From positions 331,866 to 395,865 of the forward strand of contig NZ_MJAT01000012.1 of NCBI RefSeq assembly GCF_001742305.1: a DNA stretch of 64,000 nucleotides. Reading direction: 5' to 3'. Numbering within the stretch: position 1 is the first letter of the stretch; every line of letters starts with the position of its first letter. The notes under the pieces were generated by a model. It was given only the letters and a program-made list of their open reading frames with translations. It did no database searches and had not been told where the DNA came from. Shown here piece by piece: positions 62,474 to 64,000 of this stretch. Source of the stretch: Desulfuribacillus stibiiarsenatis (GTDB taxonomy: Bacteria > Bacillota > Bacilli > Desulfuribacillales > Desulfuribacillaceae). Made by a program: the position numbers and the translations under genes.

Positions 62474-62500
62474 CAACTTTTTTACCACGGTTTAGTCTAA
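62474..62500 (+). promoter_or_regulatory. ECF-sigma-type promoter of the sigma/anti-sigma pair
   Basis: CAACTT (62474-62479), 16 nt, TCTAA (62496-62500). This resembles the AAC-type -35 and TCTAA-type -10 used by ECF sigma factors. It suggests autoregulation of the downstream sigma gene. Confidence 0.45.
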
Positions 62501-62548
62501 TGTTAATAACTGGGGTGAAAATTGGCGGAACTTGGGGAGGCTCGCCCG

Positions 62549-63115
62549 GTGACTGATTCCCAGATCATACAATTGATCATTGAAGGCAAACATGAATATT
62601 ATGCAGAACTTATTCAAAGGCACGAACAAAAGGTGTTAATTTTCATACATTATATGTTAAAAAATAATGCTATGGAAGGTTTGGCTGAAGATTTATGCCA
62701 AGAGACATTTTTTAAGGCTTATAAAAGTTTATATAGTTTTCGAGATAAGGAAGCTACCTTTTCTACTTGGCTATATACAATTGCACGTAATACTGTTCTT
62801 AGTGAATTAAGAAAATCAAAGAAGAATGGGCAATACTTAGAAGATACAAATTATGAGCCGAAGACTGAGTTAGAAGAACAGCCAGAATATAAGTTAATTA
62901 AAAATGAACGGATTCAATTGGTTAGGGAAGCTATCAATACACTACCTGATAACCAAAGGCAAGCGTTAATCCTGAGGGAATATGAACAATTAGACTATAA
63001 GCAAATTAGTGAAATGATGAATTGTTCAATTAGCGCTGTAAAATCGCTTATTTTTAGAGGACGATCTGCAATCAAGAATAGACTAGAGCAATATATACGA
63101 CCTAGTGCTGAATAA
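62549..63115 (+). CDS. ECF-subfamily RNA polymerase sigma factor
   Basis: About 188 residues. Region 2: YYAELIQRHEQKVLIFIHYML, DLCQETFFKAYKSLYSFRDKEATFSTWLYTIARNTVLSELRK. Region 4: AINTLPDNQRQALILREYEQLDYKQISEMMNCSISAVKSLIFRGRSAIKNRLE. The link (about 80-110) is acidic. Two starts are possible: GTG 62549, 8 nt after ggggagg, or TTG 62522 after ggggtga; I prefer the first because homologues start near MTDSQII. The anti-sigma gene follows 19 nt after the stop. Confidence 0.92.
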   Translation: MTDSQIIQLIIEGKHEYYAELIQRHEQKVLIFIHYMLKNNAMEGLAEDLCQETFFKAYKSLYSFRDKEATFSTWLYTIARNTVLSELRKSKKNGQYLEDTNYEPKTELEEQPEYKLIKNERIQLVREAINTLPDNQRQALILREYEQLDYKQISEMMNCSISAVKSLIFRGRSAIKNRLEQYIRPSAE

Positions 63116-63134
63116 GATGAAAGGGACGATTTTT

Positions 63135-63695
63135 ATGAGATGTGAAGAAGTACAGTCTAGTATACTTGATTTTATAGACTGTGAGTTAGACCAAACTATG
63201 TGTCAGAAAATCACAGAACATTTGAATTCTTGTCAATCCTGTAGATTGCAGCATAAAGGATGGGAAGAAACAATTTATGCGATTCAAGCGAGCAAGAATG
63301 ATGAATTTGCAAACGAATATCGGTCAGTAAAAGAAAATGTTATGAACCGAATTCAACATTTCGAAAACCACAAAACTGTATTTAAAAAGAACATCAAAGT
63401 CTGGAATCGTTTAGCTGGAATTGCTGCAGCTTTTGCTATCTTATTCGTTGGTTATGCTGGCTATAATGATATCAACAGTTCAAGTAGTCAGAGTCTTCCA
63501 ATGGAGCAGGACGTTTCTATAACTACTGTGAAAAAAGGGGATGTTGTTAGAATCTCTAGCAATGAACAAGAATTAGCGAACATGGGATTATCTAATGAGA
63601 ATGTCCCATACTCCCTAAGTGGTATATTCTTTGGTATTGGTGTGATGTCAATATTTATGAGAAAAAAGATCGAAAAGCAATTAGAAAATCTATAA
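63135..63695 (+). CDS. Anti-sigma factor with zinc-binding (ZAS) domain
   Basis: A 186-residue protein. The cytoplasmic N-terminus carries the ZAS motif H29-x3-C33-x2-C36 (EHLNSCQSC). A membrane span follows near 96-113 (LAGIAAAFAILFVGYAGY), then a short outside region and a second hydrophobic stretch near the C-terminus (SLSGIFFGIGVMSIFM) before a basic tail. It would hold the preceding sigma factor inactive at the membrane. ATG 63135 with aaaggga upstream; ATG 63117 is in frame but has a poorer site. Confidence 0.85.
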   Translation: MRCEEVQSSILDFIDCELDQTMCQKITEHLNSCQSCRLQHKGWEETIYAIQASKNDEFANEYRSVKENVMNRIQHFENHKTVFKKNIKVWNRLAGIAAAFAILFVGYAGYNDINSSSSQSLPMEQDVSITTVKKGDVVRISSNEQELANMGLSNENVPYSLSGIFFGIGVMSIFMRKKIEKQLENL

Positions 63696-63753
63696 ACACG
63701 CGCTCACATACTTATATACATAGACCTTTTAGTCGTTCCAACATACATAATAC

Positions 63754-64000
63754 GTAACCGCTCAATAACATGGTGCCTTACAATTTAATATGATTCATGT
63801 AATAATACCTTCAAAATAACATTTATAGTTTTTAGAGTTAGAGTTTTTCAAGTTTTTCAAGTACTCTAAAGCTATACGATGGAGGTATTATTCATGGATG
63901 AAATAACCCAAGTAAAAATCCAGTTCCGCAAGGAACAGTGGTCAAAGCTAATAATGGAATGCCAAGATAGTGGAATGACCGTACGAACTTGGTGTAAGCA
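63754..64000 (+). mobile_element. IS66-family insertion sequence, left part only
   Basis: The last 107 bases begin an IS66 accessory gene (tnpA). Upstream, GTAACCGCTC at 63754 begins with the GTAA typical of IS66-family termini, so the left end is placed there tentatively. The right end, TnpB and TnpC lie beyond the window. Between 63820 and 63880 there are direct repeats (tttttcaag twice) and an inverted TTTAGAGT/ACTCTAAA pair before the gene. Confidence 0.55.
63894..64000 (+). CDS. tnpA: IS66 family element accessory protein TnpA, N-terminal part
   Basis: ATG 63894 follows ggaggt and opens a frame that runs off the window after 35 complete codons. QFRKEQWSKLIMECQDSGMT followed by VRTWCK matches the start of TnpA-type accessory proteins of IS66 elements (W-x3-I-x2-CxxSGxTVxxWC). 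These are small DNA-binding-like proteins encoded upstream of TnpB and the TnpC transposase. Integrity of the element cannot be judged. Confidence 0.8.
   Translation, partial: MDEITQVKIQFRKEQWSKLIMECQDSGMTVRTWCK

Noticed and set aside
1..64000. CRISPR arrays, tRNA or rRNA genes
   Set aside because: No regularly spaced repeats of CRISPR length and no cloverleaf or rRNA-like segments were noticed; tRNAscan would be needed to exclude tRNAs formally.

Overview
The window looks like chromosome from a low-GC, endospore-forming Bacillota close to Bacillales. It carries spoIIIE, spoVS, spoIVA, a GerA-type germination gene, hbs and TRAP (mtrB), and gene orders that I know from Bacillus subtilis. It also carries futalosine-pathway menaquinone genes and a selenocysteine-containing formate dehydrogenase, which are not B. 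subtilis traits and point to an anaerobic or facultatively anaerobic lifestyle. A relative of anaerobic Bacillales such as Desulfuribacillus would fit, but that is only a guess from gene content. I found no rRNA, tRNA or CRISPR array.

Layout. 1-18 kb: tepA(partial)-ylzJ-spoIIIE, an Asp23 gene, a convergent 55-residue membrane protein gene, a GerA-GerC fusion gene, then rodZ-rimO-pgsA-cinA-DEAD helicase-recA-rny-ymdB-spoVS. This is the B. subtilis ymf/ymd locus with rimO and a helicase inserted. 17-27 kb: an M19 dipeptidase, a PHP protein, spoIVA-hbs-folE, a short run of accessory genes, mtrB (TRAP) and a tldD/tldE pair. 27-35 kb: heptaprenyl diphosphate synthase subunits flank menG and a futalosine block (UbiA-like, UbiX-like, mqnE, mqnA, mqnC), then ndk. 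35-42 kb: an RsgI-like membrane protein, DUF2062, HD-GYP, cheR, a Crp/Fnr regulator and three tandem M42 peptidases. 42-53 kb: the aromatic supraoperon aroC-aroB-[leader]-trpEDCFBA-tyrA-aroA. 53-56 kb: fdhA with an in-frame UGA and SECIS hairpin. 56-60 kb, minus strand: murF, a D,D-carboxypeptidase-like gene and an NlpC/P60-SH3 hydrolase. 60-64 kb: glycerate kinase, a tiny rubredoxin-like protein, a cupin, a candidate small RNA, an ECF sigma/anti-sigma pair, and the left edge of an IS66-type element running off the window.

How it works together. Chorismate from aroC/aroB/aroA feeds the trp genes, tyrA and the futalosine route (MqnA acts on chorismate). HepS/HepT make the prenyl tail and MenG does the last methylation of menaquinone, so quinone synthesis is nearly assembled at one locus; mqnB, mqnD and the UbiD-like step are not in the window. 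TRAP, encoded about 21 kb upstream of trpE, has its binding site plainly visible in the trp leader: one array of 10 GAG/UAG triplets with 2-nt spacing, and a second, imperfect upstream array in 5-nt phase. These are followed by an intrinsic terminator and a hairpin that can hide the trpE ribosome binding site.

The most notable points are the selenocysteine codon and SECIS in fdhA, the double TRAP array, the GerA-GerC fusion with an internal lipobox, a candidate small RNA with its own promoter and terminator, and a possible pseudoknot upstream of spoIIIE.
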